Assembly: GCA_002361355.1 (NCBI GenBank)
Contig: DESQ01000045.1
Location: forward strand, 1-10,526
Length of the DNA stretch: 10,526 nt
Source: Lachnospiraceae bacterium UBA3310
GTDB taxonomy: Bacteria > Bacillota > Clostridia > Lachnospirales > Lachnospiraceae
Direction of reading: 5' to 3'
Shown here: positions 1 to 7,361 of the stretch, piece by piece
Layout of the letters: every line of letters starts with the position of its first letter
Numbering within the stretch: the stretch's first letter is position 1
Notes under the pieces: generated by a model
What the model was told of the DNA's origin: nothing
What the model saw: the letters and a program-made list of their open reading frames with translations, nothing else
Databases searched by the model: none
Made by a program: the position numbers and the translations under genes

Positions 1-17
1 GGCGTTTCGCAAACGCC
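1..17. repeat. Perfect hairpin at the window edge
   Basis: GGCGTTT (1-7) and AAACGCC (11-17) are a perfect 7-bp inverted repeat around a 3-base loop. No T-run follows on the + strand, so as it stands this is not a terminator for + strand transcription. It could be the core of a terminator for a gene reading leftward, or the base of a larger structure cut by the window edge. The sequence to the left is needed to decide. Confidence 0.6.
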
Positions 18-23
18 TAAAAT

Positions 24-42
24 TGATAAAATGAGAGAGGAG
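24..42 (+). promoter_or_regulatory. Possible extended -10 and RBS of the ArsC-family gene
   Basis: TG-A-TAAAAT at 24-32 resembles an extended -10 element, but no -35 is evident. A good Shine-Dalgarno sequence, AGAGGAG (36-42), sits 7 bases before the ATG at 50 and fixes that start. If the -10 is real, transcription would begin inside or just before the SD. Read-through from upstream is therefore equally likely. Confidence 0.45.
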
Positions 43-49
43 AACCAAC

Positions 50-397
50 ATGTTATTCATACAATACCCCAAGTGCACTACTTGCCAGAAAGCAAAAAAA
101 TGGCTGGATGCACATAACGTTGCTTACACAGAACGCCATATTGTGGAGGAGAACCCTTCCTACGACGAATTAAAAGAGTGGTACGAAAAAAGTGGACTGC
201 CACTGAAACGCTTTTTTAATACGAGCGGATTGCTGTACAAGGATATGCAGTTAAAGGACAAACTTCCAACTATGAGCGAGGAAGAACAGTTAAAACTTCT
301 TGCCACGAACGGCATGCTGGTAAAGCGCCCGCTCATAGTGACTGATAACAAGGTGCTTACGGGATTTAAAGAAGCGGAGTGGGAAGAAAATCTATAA
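50..397 (+). CDS. ArsC/Spx-family thioredoxin-fold reductase
   Basis: A 115-residue cytoplasmic protein of the arsenate reductase-like family (ArsC/YffB/Spx/MgsR group), at the usual length. Near the N-terminus it has the family's redox pair C9-T-T-C12 after the first beta strand, and it ends with the conserved K92-R93-P-L-I segment, where the arginine lies beside the active cysteine. Clostridial members are usually annotated as arsenate reductase family proteins; many are not true arsenate reductases. Spx relatives with a CxxC pair act instead as thiol-stress regulators that bind RNA polymerase. No ars genes (efflux pump, ArsR) lie nearby, so arsenic detoxification is unsupported by context. 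The start is set by the SD at 36-42. The gene appears monocistronic, because a separate promoter lies between it and the next gene. Confidence 0.85.
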   Translation: MLFIQYPKCTTCQKAKKWLDAHNVAYTERHIVEENPSYDELKEWYEKSGLPLKRFFNTSGLLYKDMQLKDKLPTMSEEEQLKLLATNGMLVKRPLIVTDNKVLTGFKEAEWEENL

Positions 398-463
398 AAT
401 TTTTTCTTATGGTCTGACACAATAACAGGAACAAAAGAAAGACTTTTCTCCCGTACCAGAATT

Positions 464-472
464 TGGTATAAT
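464..472 (+). promoter_or_regulatory. Extended -10 promoter upstream of the EAL gene
   Basis: TG-G-TATAAT at 464-472 is a perfect extended -10 (TGnTATAAT). No clear -35 is seen 17 bases upstream (444-449 is TTTTCT), which is tolerable for an extended -10. The predicted transcription start is about 479-480, directly at a TTG codon in the EAL frame. The mRNA would therefore have almost no leader before that codon, and the real start is probably downstream. Confidence 0.6.
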
Positions 473-500
473 ATATCTATTGATCGAAAAAAGTTTTACG

Positions 501-2435
501 ATGGGAAAAGTTATGGGAAAAAGTCTCAGTTTTGATATTGCGGCCATTTTAATACTGACCCTGCTTCTGATATCCTGTATTATGAGAAAGTTGACCAGCG
601 GGACGCCGAACAAGCTGTTTTTGTTATTTATTTTCATGACGTGGCTCGCAACAGGGTTTGATATCTGGGCAGTGTATCTTGATAATGCGAACAGCACGAA
701 TCTGCCCGCATTGCTTGCCGCGCATTCCGGATATTTACTGATACATAATTTTACGGTGCCGGTGTATGTGCTGTTTGTGATCAGTCTTACGGATACATGG
801 CATAAAATCAGGAAAAGCCTGTGGATTCAGGTTGTGTTGTGGGCGCCGGTTTTGATTGTTATGGCGGCATTGCTGATCAATCCGTTTGCAAGAACGATGT
901 TTCTGGTGGAGAGAGGGTATCAGAGAGGGCCGTGGTTCTTTTTAATCTATGTGGGGGTTTTGATTTATCTTATCTTCGTGATAGGGTATATGATTTATTA
1001 TCGTGATTTGGTGGAGCGGTCGAAGGCAATTGCGGTTATGTCATATATACCGATTGGCGTCACTGCACTGTTGATCCAACTGGTGTCTCCCTCGACATTG
1101 GTGGAAATGTTCAGTTCGGCGATCAGCCTGCTTCTCATGAGTATCGGTGTGCAGAGGCCTGAGGAGATTATGGATTCTGATACGCAGTTCATGAAGTACA
1201 GCGCCTATGCGACGGATATGGCAAGAAATTACCGCAGTGAAAAGCATGTCAATGTGGTCATGCTCAATCTGGGGAATTTTTCATCCATAAACGCCATGAT
1301 GGGATATGATTTTGCCATGGTTGTGTTAAACGAGGTGGTTGCGAGAATCCGCAAGATTAACAGGGCGGTGGACAGCAAGGGGGATGTGTACTATCTGGAT
1401 CGCGGGCGGTTTCGCATGGTGTTTGCTGAATATGACCGGGAGCGGGCGGTTAAGGCGGCGGATATGCTGGTGAAAAGCCTGATGGAGAAAGCGGATTACA
1501 ACAATTTGGATGTCACCCTCAATCCTTTTGTTATCTTGGCGCGCTGTCCCGAGGAAATTCCGGATTTTAAGACGCTTATGACCTTTGGTATGGACTTTCA
1601 TGAGAAAACCAGATTTGAAGGACGCGTCATGAAGGTGTCCGATGCGGTTCGCGAGGATATCTTTGAAATTCAGAATAATATCGACAGTATTATTGAAAAC
1701 GCGCTGAACTTCAAACGGTTTCAGGTGTATTACCAGCCGATCTATTCTACCGGGAAAGGCAGGTTTGTCTCGGCGGAAGCGCTTCTCAGGTTATTTGATC
1801 CGAATTATGGATTTATTTCTCCGGAGCTCCTTGTCACAGCAGCGGAGAAGAGCGGCGCGATTCACAGGATTGGCGATTATGTGCTGGAAGAGGTGTGTCA
1901 GTTCATTGCAAGCGAGGAATTTAAGTCGCTGGGATTAGAGTACATAGAAGTAAACCTGTCGGTGACGCAGTGTATGCGCGGCAATCTGGCGGAAGATGTT
2001 CTTGCAATCATGGAGAAATATCACGTTTCTTCCGAAAAAATCAATTTGGAGATCACAGAGACGGCGGCCAGCCATGCGCAGGAAGTTATGTCGGAAAATC
2101 TGAGGAAGCTGACGCAGGCGGGCGTATCCTTCTCTCTGGATGATTATGGGACGGGCTATTCCAATATCAAGCGGGTGATTCAACTGCCGCTCAAAATCAT
2201 CAAACTGGACAAGACATTTGTGGATGAGCAGGATAATCCCAAGATGCTTGTGGTGCTTAAAAATACGGTGGCAATGCTTAAGGATATGAATATGGAAATC
2301 GTGGTGGAGGGAATCGAAACACAGGAAATGCTGGATTTCTTTACGGAGCTGCGATGTGATTTTATTCAGGGATATTTCTTCTCCAAACCGATACCGAAGC
2401 CTGAGTTTGTTCATTTTATCAGATCGTGGAGTTAG
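501..2435 (+). CDS. Membrane c-di-GMP phosphodiesterase, degenerate GGDEF plus EAL
   Basis: A signalling protein of about 644 residues. The first ~225 residues hold roughly seven hydrophobic membrane segments. A GGDEF-like fold follows (about 235-390), but the catalytic loop reads LDRGRFRMVF where GGDEF is expected, so cyclase activity should be absent. The C-terminal EAL domain looks complete: EAL (E426), NLS, EITET, DDYGTGYS, IKLDKTF, EGIET and QGYFFSKP are all present. It should therefore hydrolyse cyclic di-GMP to pGpG at the inner membrane face. The dead GGDEF may bind GTP and act as an allosteric sensor, as in known composite proteins. The start is uncertain: TTG 480 would be leaderless, and ATG 501 and ATG 513 both lack a good SD; 501 is used here. 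It is probably co-transcribed with the kinase 74 bases downstream. Confidence 0.88.
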   Translation: MGKVMGKSLSFDIAAILILTLLLISCIMRKLTSGTPNKLFLLFIFMTWLATGFDIWAVYLDNANSTNLPALLAAHSGYLLIHNFTVPVYVLFVISLTDTWHKIRKSLWIQVVLWAPVLIVMAALLINPFARTMFLVERGYQRGPWFFLIYVGVLIYLIFVIGYMIYYRDLVERSKAIAVMSYIPIGVTALLIQLVSPSTLVEMFSSAISLLLMSIGVQRPEEIMDSDTQFMKYSAYATDMARNYRSEKHVNVVMLNLGNFSSINAMMGYDFAMVVLNEVVARIRKINRAVDSKGDVYYLDRGRFRMVFAEYDRERAVKAADMLVKSLMEKADYNNLDVTLNPFVILARCPEEIPDFKTLMTFGMDFHEKTRFEGRVMKVSDAVREDIFEIQNNIDSIIENALNFKRFQVYYQPIYSTGKGRFVSAEALLRLFDPNYGFISPELLVTAAEKSGAIHRIGDYVLEEVCQFIASEEFKSLGLEYIEVNLSVTQCMRGNLAEDVLAIMEKYHVSSEKINLEITETAASHAQEVMSENLRKLTQAGVSFSLDDYGTGYSNIKRVIQLPLKIIKLDKTFVDEQDNPKMLVVLKNTVAMLKDMNMEIVVEGIETQEMLDFFTELRCDFIQGYFFSKPIPKPEFVHFIRSWS

Positions 2436-2457
2436 GGAAGAGAGTGGTAGTGTTTTC

Positions 2458-2488
2458 GGGGCTGTGAAGGAATTTCCTTTGCAGCCTC
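2458..2488 (+). other. Long hairpin between the EAL and kinase genes
   Basis: Bases 2458-2470 pair with 2476-2488 to give a stem of about 13 bp, including three G-U wobbles, closed by a small AT-rich loop at 2471-2475. Only TCTT follows it, so it lacks a terminator's T-run. It ends about 10 bases before the kinase SD. Possible roles are mRNA processing or stability, or a partial attenuator that sets the kinase level relative to the phosphodiesterase. Confidence 0.6.
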
Positions 2489-2509
2489 TTATGAGTGGGA
2501 GAGAAAAAG

Positions 2510-4765
2510 ATGCAGATAGTGTTCGTTGGATTGGAAATCATAGCAATATGCGCCATCTTTTTTGCGCTGGTGCTTCTGTTAAACGGTGATGGCTCCAGAG
2601 AGCAGAAGCTGATGGAATATTTTCTGGTAGGCGCTCTGATACATAATATAGGATATCTGCTGGAGGTGACTGCTCCGACAATGGAGGCGGCTCTGGTAGC
2701 GGTGAAAATGCAGTATCTTGGCTCTCTGGTGATGCCCATTTGTTATTGCTATTTCATTTTTATATATTGTTTTGTAGAGGCACCTCTTAAACTGCTTAAG
2801 TCTCTGGTTGTGGTTGATGCGGGGCTGCTTGCTTTGGTTCTGACCTGCGAACATCATCATGTCTTTTATCGGCAGGTGGAGTGGCATACGACGCCGGAAG
2901 GGCACTCCTATCTGTACCTGGTGTATGGGCCGGGATATGTGGTGTTTATGATTTTTGCCATACTTTTTCCGTATATTATGTCGCTGTATACGCTGGTTCG
3001 TGCAAGGGCCAGAAAGGGGGAAGATGCGGTAGACCGGAAGTATGGGTTGATTCTGCTTCTCTCGATTCTGCCGATATTTGCCCTTTATTCCTATGTGATG
3101 AAGTTGACGCGGGCCTATGACTTTACGCCAATGGTTACGGGAGTGGTGCTTTCGATCGTAGTCATTCTTGTGTGGAGCAGAAAGGTCTATGACTTTGGCA
3201 GTCTTGCTTCGGGTGCGCTGTTAAACAGTATGGGTGACGGTGTGGTAGCGCTTGATGAGAAAAAGAGGGTTGTCAACTATAATCCGGCGGCGGCGGTAAT
3301 TTTTACGGGGTTGAACAGCCACGCGATTGGAAGAAGCGCATCGGAAATACCGGATTTTCCTGAGGTAGCGACGGGTGAGGAGGGAAAGAATGAGTTTTTC
3401 CTGAAAGACCGCTTTTACCAGAGCCATGTAGAGCATATTTCGGATCGGTTCGGGACGTTAAAGGGGTATGTGGTAGTAATTCTGGATATGACGGAAATGC
3501 GAAACCATATTGAGGAGATCAAACGGATCAGAGTACAGGCGGAGCAGGCAAACCAGGCGAAAAGCGAGTTCCTGGCCAATATGTCCCATGAAATCCGGAC
3601 ACCCATGAATGCGATTATGGGTCTGAGCGATATTATTATGGAGGAGAGCAAGGGGAGAAAAGTATACAGCTATGCCTGTGATATCAAGTCCGCCTCAAAA
3701 AATCTTTTGTCGCTGATCAATGATATTCTGGATTTATCCAAGGTGGAAGCGGGGAAGATGGAATTGGTGGAAAGCGACTATCATATTAAGTCCGTTGTGG
3801 ACGAAGTGATCAATATGATGGAAGGGGCGGCATCCAAGAAAGGGATTCTGTTAAAATGCGAGTACGATATGTCCATTCCCTGCCGCTATCGTGGTGATGC
3901 CGGCAGGATCAGACAGATTTTGATCAATCTTTTGAACAATGGCTTGAAATTTACGAAGGAGGGCTATGTGAAGCTCTCTGTCAGCGGCGTGCCGGGTGAG
4001 AAGCCGGGGACGGAGCGGCTGCACATGGAGGTGAAGGATACCGGCTGCGGCATACAGAAGGAAGATCTGGAAAAAATCTTTGAAAATTTCAGTCAGGTGG
4101 ACGCGAAACAGAATCGCAGTGTGGAAGGCACCGGATTGGGTCTTTCCATCAGCAGACGTCTGGTGGAACTGATGGGAGGAAATATCCGGGTAGAGAGTGT
4201 GTATGGAGAGGGGACGACCTTTATTCTGGAGATAATGCAGGAGATTGTGGATACGAAAAATCTTTCCGAGATGCCGGAGGAGAATGTCAAAGAGGAGGAA
4301 ATCAGGCTTTTTGTGGCGGACGATTATCACGTGCTGGTGGTGGATGATAATCTGGTCAACAGAAAGGTGGCAAGAGGATTCCTGTGTCCTTACGGATTTG
4401 TCATTGATGAGGCGGGGAGCGGCCGGGAGGCGGTTGATAAAGTTTCTCAGACAAGGTATGATATCATATTTATGGATCATATGATGCCGGAGATGGATGG
4501 GATAGAGGCAGTGCAGATTATTCGGAGAGACTGCGGGGAAAATGGGACGCTTCCAGTGATCATTGCGCTGACGGCTAACGCTATGGAGGGCGTACGGGAA
4601 ATGTTTTTGCAGCAGGGCTTTCAGGATTTTATCACAAAGCCGCTTGACAAGAAAACGCTCAACGAGGCGCTGCTTAGGTGGATACCGGAAGGGCGCAGAA
4701 AAGAGAGCGAAACCTGGGAGGAAAATATGGAAAACCGACGAAAGGCGACAACGGATAAGAATTGA
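2510..4765 (+). CDS. 7TM hybrid sensor histidine kinase with receiver domain
   Basis: A 751-residue membrane kinase. Residues 1-226 contain about seven hydrophobic helices, resembling the 7TM sensor region found at the N-terminus of many clostridial histidine kinases. A PAS-like domain (about 235-325) and a short coiled linker lead to the HisKA helix with phospho-acceptor H360 in MSHEIRTPMNAIMG. The HATPase domain (about 455-578) shows an N-box (NLLNNGLKFT), DTGCGI, an F-box and GTGLGLSIS. The C-terminal receiver (about 606-722) has the acidic VVDDN pair, acceptor D656 in FMDHMMPEMDG, the ALTANA threonine and ITKP lysine, so a His-to-Asp relay is possible. No output domain or separate Hpt/regulator is encoded here, so its target lies elsewhere. 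GTG 2495 is possible, but GGGAGAG (2497-2503) lies at proper distance before ATG 2510. The adjacent phosphodiesterase suggests a shared signalling role. Confidence 0.9.
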   Translation: MQIVFVGLEIIAICAIFFALVLLLNGDGSREQKLMEYFLVGALIHNIGYLLEVTAPTMEAALVAVKMQYLGSLVMPICYCYFIFIYCFVEAPLKLLKSLVVVDAGLLALVLTCEHHHVFYRQVEWHTTPEGHSYLYLVYGPGYVVFMIFAILFPYIMSLYTLVRARARKGEDAVDRKYGLILLLSILPIFALYSYVMKLTRAYDFTPMVTGVVLSIVVILVWSRKVYDFGSLASGALLNSMGDGVVALDEKKRVVNYNPAAAVIFTGLNSHAIGRSASEIPDFPEVATGEEGKNEFFLKDRFYQSHVEHISDRFGTLKGYVVVILDMTEMRNHIEEIKRIRVQAEQANQAKSEFLANMSHEIRTPMNAIMGLSDIIMEESKGRKVYSYACDIKSASKNLLSLINDILDLSKVEAGKMELVESDYHIKSVVDEVINMMEGAASKKGILLKCEYDMSIPCRYRGDAGRIRQILINLLNNGLKFTKEGYVKLSVSGVPGEKPGTERLHMEVKDTGCGIQKEDLEKIFENFSQVDAKQNRSVEGTGLGLSISRRLVELMGGNIRVESVYGEGTTFILEIMQEIVDTKNLSEMPEENVKEEEIRLFVADDYHVLVVDDNLVNRKVARGFLCPYGFVIDEAGSGREAVDKVSQTRYDIIFMDHMMPEMDGIEAVQIIRRDCGENGTLPVIIALTANAMEGVREMFLQQGFQDFITKPLDKKTLNEALLRWIPEGRRKESETWEENMENRRKATTDKN

Positions 4766-4792
4766 AGGAGACAAAAGAAAGAGGAGAAGCGG

Positions 4793-4848
4793 GAAGCGCG
4801 TCCGGGGCAATTTGACTAAAAAATGCCTTGCGGAGCGCTTCTTTTTTT
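4793..4848 (+). terminator. Rho-independent terminator after the kinase
   Basis: GAAGCGC (4793-4799) pairs with GCGCTTC (4835-4841). After one bulged base TCCG pairs with CGGA, and then GGCA pairs with TGCC across a small internal loop. The apical loop is AT-rich. Seven T residues (4842-4848) follow directly. This is a strong intrinsic terminator that closes the EAL-kinase unit and separates it from the LacI operon. Confidence 0.9.
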
Positions 4849-4876
4849 GTGATAGGTTATGCGTTTAACCTATTGT
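4847..4876 (+). promoter_or_regulatory. Possible promoter of the lacI-MATE operon
   Basis: TTGTGA (4847-4852) and TATTGT (4871-4876) are separated by 18 bases and could serve as -35 and -10. Both are only partial consensus matches. The palindrome at 4852-4873 occupies the spacer between them, which is where a repressor would block polymerase. The -35 overlaps the preceding terminator's T-run. Confidence 0.35.
4852..4873. promoter_or_regulatory. Palindrome with central CG, candidate LacI-family operator
   Basis: ATAGGTTA (4852-4859) and TAACCTAT (4866-4873) are perfect 8-bp arms around TGCGTT. The symmetry axis falls within a CG step, as in most LacI-family operators, where the hinge helices enter the minor groove. 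It lies 64 bases upstream of the regulator's ATG, so autoregulation of the regulator-exporter operon is the natural inference. The overlap with the terminator tail does not explain this symmetry. Confidence 0.6.
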
Positions 4877-4883
4877 GTTTTCA

Positions 4884-4907
4884 ATAAACAAGGATTACGC
4901 TGTTTAT
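4884..4907. repeat. Second inverted repeat upstream of the LacI gene
   Basis: ATAAACA (4884-4890) and TGTTTAT (4901-4907) are perfect 7-bp arms separated by 10 bases. They lie between the central-CG palindrome and the ATG. They might be a second regulator site or a weak mRNA hairpin. The arms differ in sequence from the 4852-4873 palindrome, so binding by the same protein is not obvious. Confidence 0.4.
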
Positions 4908-4937
4908 AGGAAAAGTAAAACCTTGACGGGAGAAGAC

Positions 4938-5969
4938 ATGGAGCAGAGAGTTAGGATCGCGGATATCGCGGAAGAGCTGGGTGTGAGTACCGCCACAGTT
5001 TCCAATGTGATTCACGGGAAAACAAAAAAGATATCGGACGAGACGGTGAAGCGGGTGCAGGAGCTTTTGGAGGAGCGGCACTATATTCCGAGCATGGCAG
5101 GGATTCTGCTGGCGCAGAATAACTCCCGCATCATTGGTGTGGTGGTGAATGATCACGAGAAGTATGAAGGGAAGGTACTGGAGGACGGTTTTGTCTCTGC
5201 CTCTCTGAATGCGCTGGTTTTTGCGCTGGAAAAAGCGGGGTATTTTATGATGGTAAAGGCGACGCAGGACTGGGGCGAGGTTGCACGGTTTGCCTCCATG
5301 TGGAATATGGACGGTATGGTGCTCCTGGGATTTTGCGAGAGCGATTATGAAAAACTGCGGGCGAAGATGCACATTCCTTTCGTGGTCTATGACGGGTATT
5401 TTGAGGAGAACAGGGCGATCTGTAATCTGACCATTGACAATTTTGACGGCGGGCGTCAGGTGGGAGCATATCTGCGGCAGATGGGACACCGGCGGGCGCT
5501 TCTGATTGCGGATAACGAAATTTGCGTGGATAAAGAGCGGATGGAGGGATTCAGAGAAGGGTTTCGGGACGGCAGGACGGATTTTTTACAGGTGCCTATG
5601 AACAGAGCCGGACGGCGGCAGTTTTATCTGGAAAATATGGAGCGGATAAGAAGGTGTACGGCGACGTTTGCAGTTTCGGATATTTATGCGGTCGAGTTTA
5701 TGCATTTACTGCAGGAAAACGGAGTTTTGGTGCCGGAGGAGATGTCGGTGGTTGGTTTCGATGATAATGCGCTTTGCGAGAACTGTTTTCCGCGTCTTAC
5801 GACGGTTGGACAGGATGCAGGCAGGCGTGCCGATATGGCGGTACGCGCCCTGAAACGGCTGCGGGAGCAAAGCAAAGGAGCGAGGACGGAAATGCTTCCG
5901 GTACATTTGGTGCTTCGCGACAGTGTGAGAGAGCTTGAAGCGGGAGGAGAAAAAAATGACGGAAGATAA
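4938..5969 (+). CDS. LacI-family transcriptional regulator
   Basis: A 343-residue protein of typical LacI length. Residues 5-27 form the helix-turn-helix (IADIAEELGVSTATVSNVI), followed by the usual ISDETVKRVQ helix and a hinge ending near residue 60. The rest is a periplasmic-binding-protein-like sensor, starting at SRIIGVVV and including the conserved VVGFDDNAL and PRLTTVGQD segments near residues 270-290. A frame extension to GTG 4875 exists, but ATG 4938 has the SD GGGAG (4928-4932) and begins directly at the DNA-binding domain, so it is preferred. The 3' end overlaps the exporter gene by 14 bp, implying co-transcription and probably translational coupling. It likely represses its own operon through the palindrome at 4852-4873. 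The effector cannot be read from sequence; most relatives sense sugars or nucleosides. Confidence 0.92.
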   Translation: MEQRVRIADIAEELGVSTATVSNVIHGKTKKISDETVKRVQELLEERHYIPSMAGILLAQNNSRIIGVVVNDHEKYEGKVLEDGFVSASLNALVFALEKAGYFMMVKATQDWGEVARFASMWNMDGMVLLGFCESDYEKLRAKMHIPFVVYDGYFEENRAICNLTIDNFDGGRQVGAYLRQMGHRRALLIADNEICVDKERMEGFREGFRDGRTDFLQVPMNRAGRRQFYLENMERIRRCTATFAVSDIYAVEFMHLLQENGVLVPEEMSVVGFDDNALCENCFPRLTTVGQDAGRRADMAVRALKRLREQSKGARTEMLPVHLVLRDSVRELEAGGEKNDGR

Positions 5970-7287
5970 TATGTTTCGGAAAGAATTGGTGGGCATAGCC
6001 CTGCCGGTCACCCTGCAATCTCTGTTGCAGTCTTCCTTTGGTATGATTGATCAGATTATGATCGGGCAGCTTGGAAGCGAGAGCATTGCAGGAATCGGAC
6101 TGGGCGGGAAATTTGCATCTCTCTACACTGTGGTTTTGGGTGCGGTGGCCGCAGCGGCAGGCATCATGGTGGCGCAGTATGTGGGAGCAGAGGATGAGGA
6201 AGGGACGGGAAGAGGGTTTTATCTGAATCTGTTTCTTGGGCTTTTGCTGGCAGGTGGTTTTATGGCGGTGTGCGGTTTCTTTCCCCATGGGGTGATGTCG
6301 TTGTATACGGAGGATCCTGCGGTGAGGAGTCAGGCGGCAGTGTATCTGAGAATCTATGCAGTTTCCTTCCCTTTCGCGGCAATATCTACTATAATGGCAG
6401 TGTTTTTGAGATGTATCGGGAAGGCGGTAATGCCGCTTGTGGCAAGCTTTCTTTCCGTTTTACTGAATACAGGTCTGAATTATCTTCTTATTTTCGGGGC
6501 AGGCGGTATTCCGGCTATGGGTGTGCAGGGAGCAGCAATAGCCAGTGTGATTGCACAGGCGGCGGCATTTTTCGCGACAGCGGTTTATTTTTGGCGTTTG
6601 GGAAGAGAAGGAAGACCACCTGTGAGATTTCAAATGCCAAAAGGAGAGTGGCTGCGGTATCTGGGAATATTGGCGCCGATCCTGATCTGCGAGTTTATGT
6701 GGAGTCTGGGAGAAAACGTGTATGCCGTCATTTACGGACGGCTGGGGACTGATTCCTGCGCGGCGATGACAATGACAGGGCCGGTGCAGGGTCTGTTGAT
6801 CGGTCTTTTGAGCGGTGTGGCCCAGGCGGCGGGGATTATGATTGGCAGACACCTGGGGAAAGAGGCTTATGAGGAGGCTTACAGGGACGCTAAAAAGCTG
6901 ATGCTGTGCGGTGTTGTGGGCTCGGTGATTCTCTCGCTCTTTCTGCTGCTTTTGGGAAGACAGTATGTCCTTATTTATAAAGTTGAGCCGCAGGTGCAGA
7001 GAATGACCTATCAGATTTTGGCAGCTTTCGCTCTCATCTCTCCCATTAAGGTACAGAATATGATACTGGGAGGCGGCATTATCAGAAGCGGCGGTATGAC
7101 GCGTTACGTGATGTGGATCGACATGATCGGAACATGGTGTTTTGGGGTTCCGCTGGGAATTTTGTCTGCTTTTGTGTGGAAACTGCCGGTTGCACAGGTG
7201 TATTTCATCCTTTCTTTGGAGGAGGTGGTCAGATTTATCCTCTCCCTGCTTATTTTCAAGAAGAGGAATTGGATGAGACGGCTGTGA
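5956..7287 (+). CDS. MATE-family multidrug/toxin exporter
   Basis: A 443-residue inner-membrane transporter with about twelve hydrophobic helices in two similar halves, the usual MATE size. The N-terminal segment LPVTLQSLLQSSFGMIDQIMIGQLG matches the family's first two helices, and VAQYVGAED matches the conserved loop after the second or third helix. The family exports cationic drugs, dyes or metabolites in exchange for Na+ or H+. A TTG at 5935 is in frame, but GGGAGGAGA (5942-5950) sits 8 bases before ATG 5956, so that start is chosen. It overlaps the end of the LacI gene. The pairing suggests that the exporter is induced by the ligand sensed by that regulator. The substrate is unknown. Confidence 0.92.
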   Translation: MTEDNMFRKELVGIALPVTLQSLLQSSFGMIDQIMIGQLGSESIAGIGLGGKFASLYTVVLGAVAAAAGIMVAQYVGAEDEEGTGRGFYLNLFLGLLLAGGFMAVCGFFPHGVMSLYTEDPAVRSQAAVYLRIYAVSFPFAAISTIMAVFLRCIGKAVMPLVASFLSVLLNTGLNYLLIFGAGGIPAMGVQGAAIASVIAQAAAFFATAVYFWRLGREGRPPVRFQMPKGEWLRYLGILAPILICEFMWSLGENVYAVIYGRLGTDSCAAMTMTGPVQGLLIGLLSGVAQAAGIMIGRHLGKEAYEEAYRDAKKLMLCGVVGSVILSLFLLLLGRQYVLIYKVEPQVQRMTYQILAAFALISPIKVQNMILGGGIIRSGGMTRYVMWIDMIGTWCFGVPLGILSAFVWKLPVAQVYFILSLEEVVRFILSLLIFKKRNWMRRL

Positions 7288-7319
7288 TCCTCTAAACATT
7301 CATGATGATTTAGTCGATA

Positions 7320-7325
7320 TATAAT
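7320..7325 (+). promoter_or_regulatory. Possible -10 element before the coiled-coil gene
   Basis: A perfect TATAAT lies at 7320-7325. The matching -35 position (7297-7302, CATTCA) is weak. Transcription would start near 7332, giving a leader of about 65 nt for the gene at 7398. No terminator is evident between the exporter's stop (7287) and this site, so read-through from the exporter is also possible. Confidence 0.45.
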
Positions 7326-7361
7326 ATGACCGCAAAAAGAAAAACAAGCGGCGCTTAGAGG

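Noticed and set aside
380..412. AT-rich partial hairpin at the end of the ArsC-family gene, possible terminator
   Set aside because: The arms match only imperfectly, the stem is almost all A-T, and the T-run lies inside the arm rather than after it.
3851..4810. Open frame of 319 residues on the minus strand inside the kinase gene
   Set aside because: It lies wholly antisense to well-defined HATPase and receiver domains, has a His/Arg-rich low-complexity composition and no recognisable domain or SD.
7326..7336. Shared ATGACCGCAAA between 7326-7336 and the complement of 10183-10193
   Set aside because: An 11-base match may be chance in this window, and the flanking bases diverge. It is noted only as a possible trace of a shared repeat.
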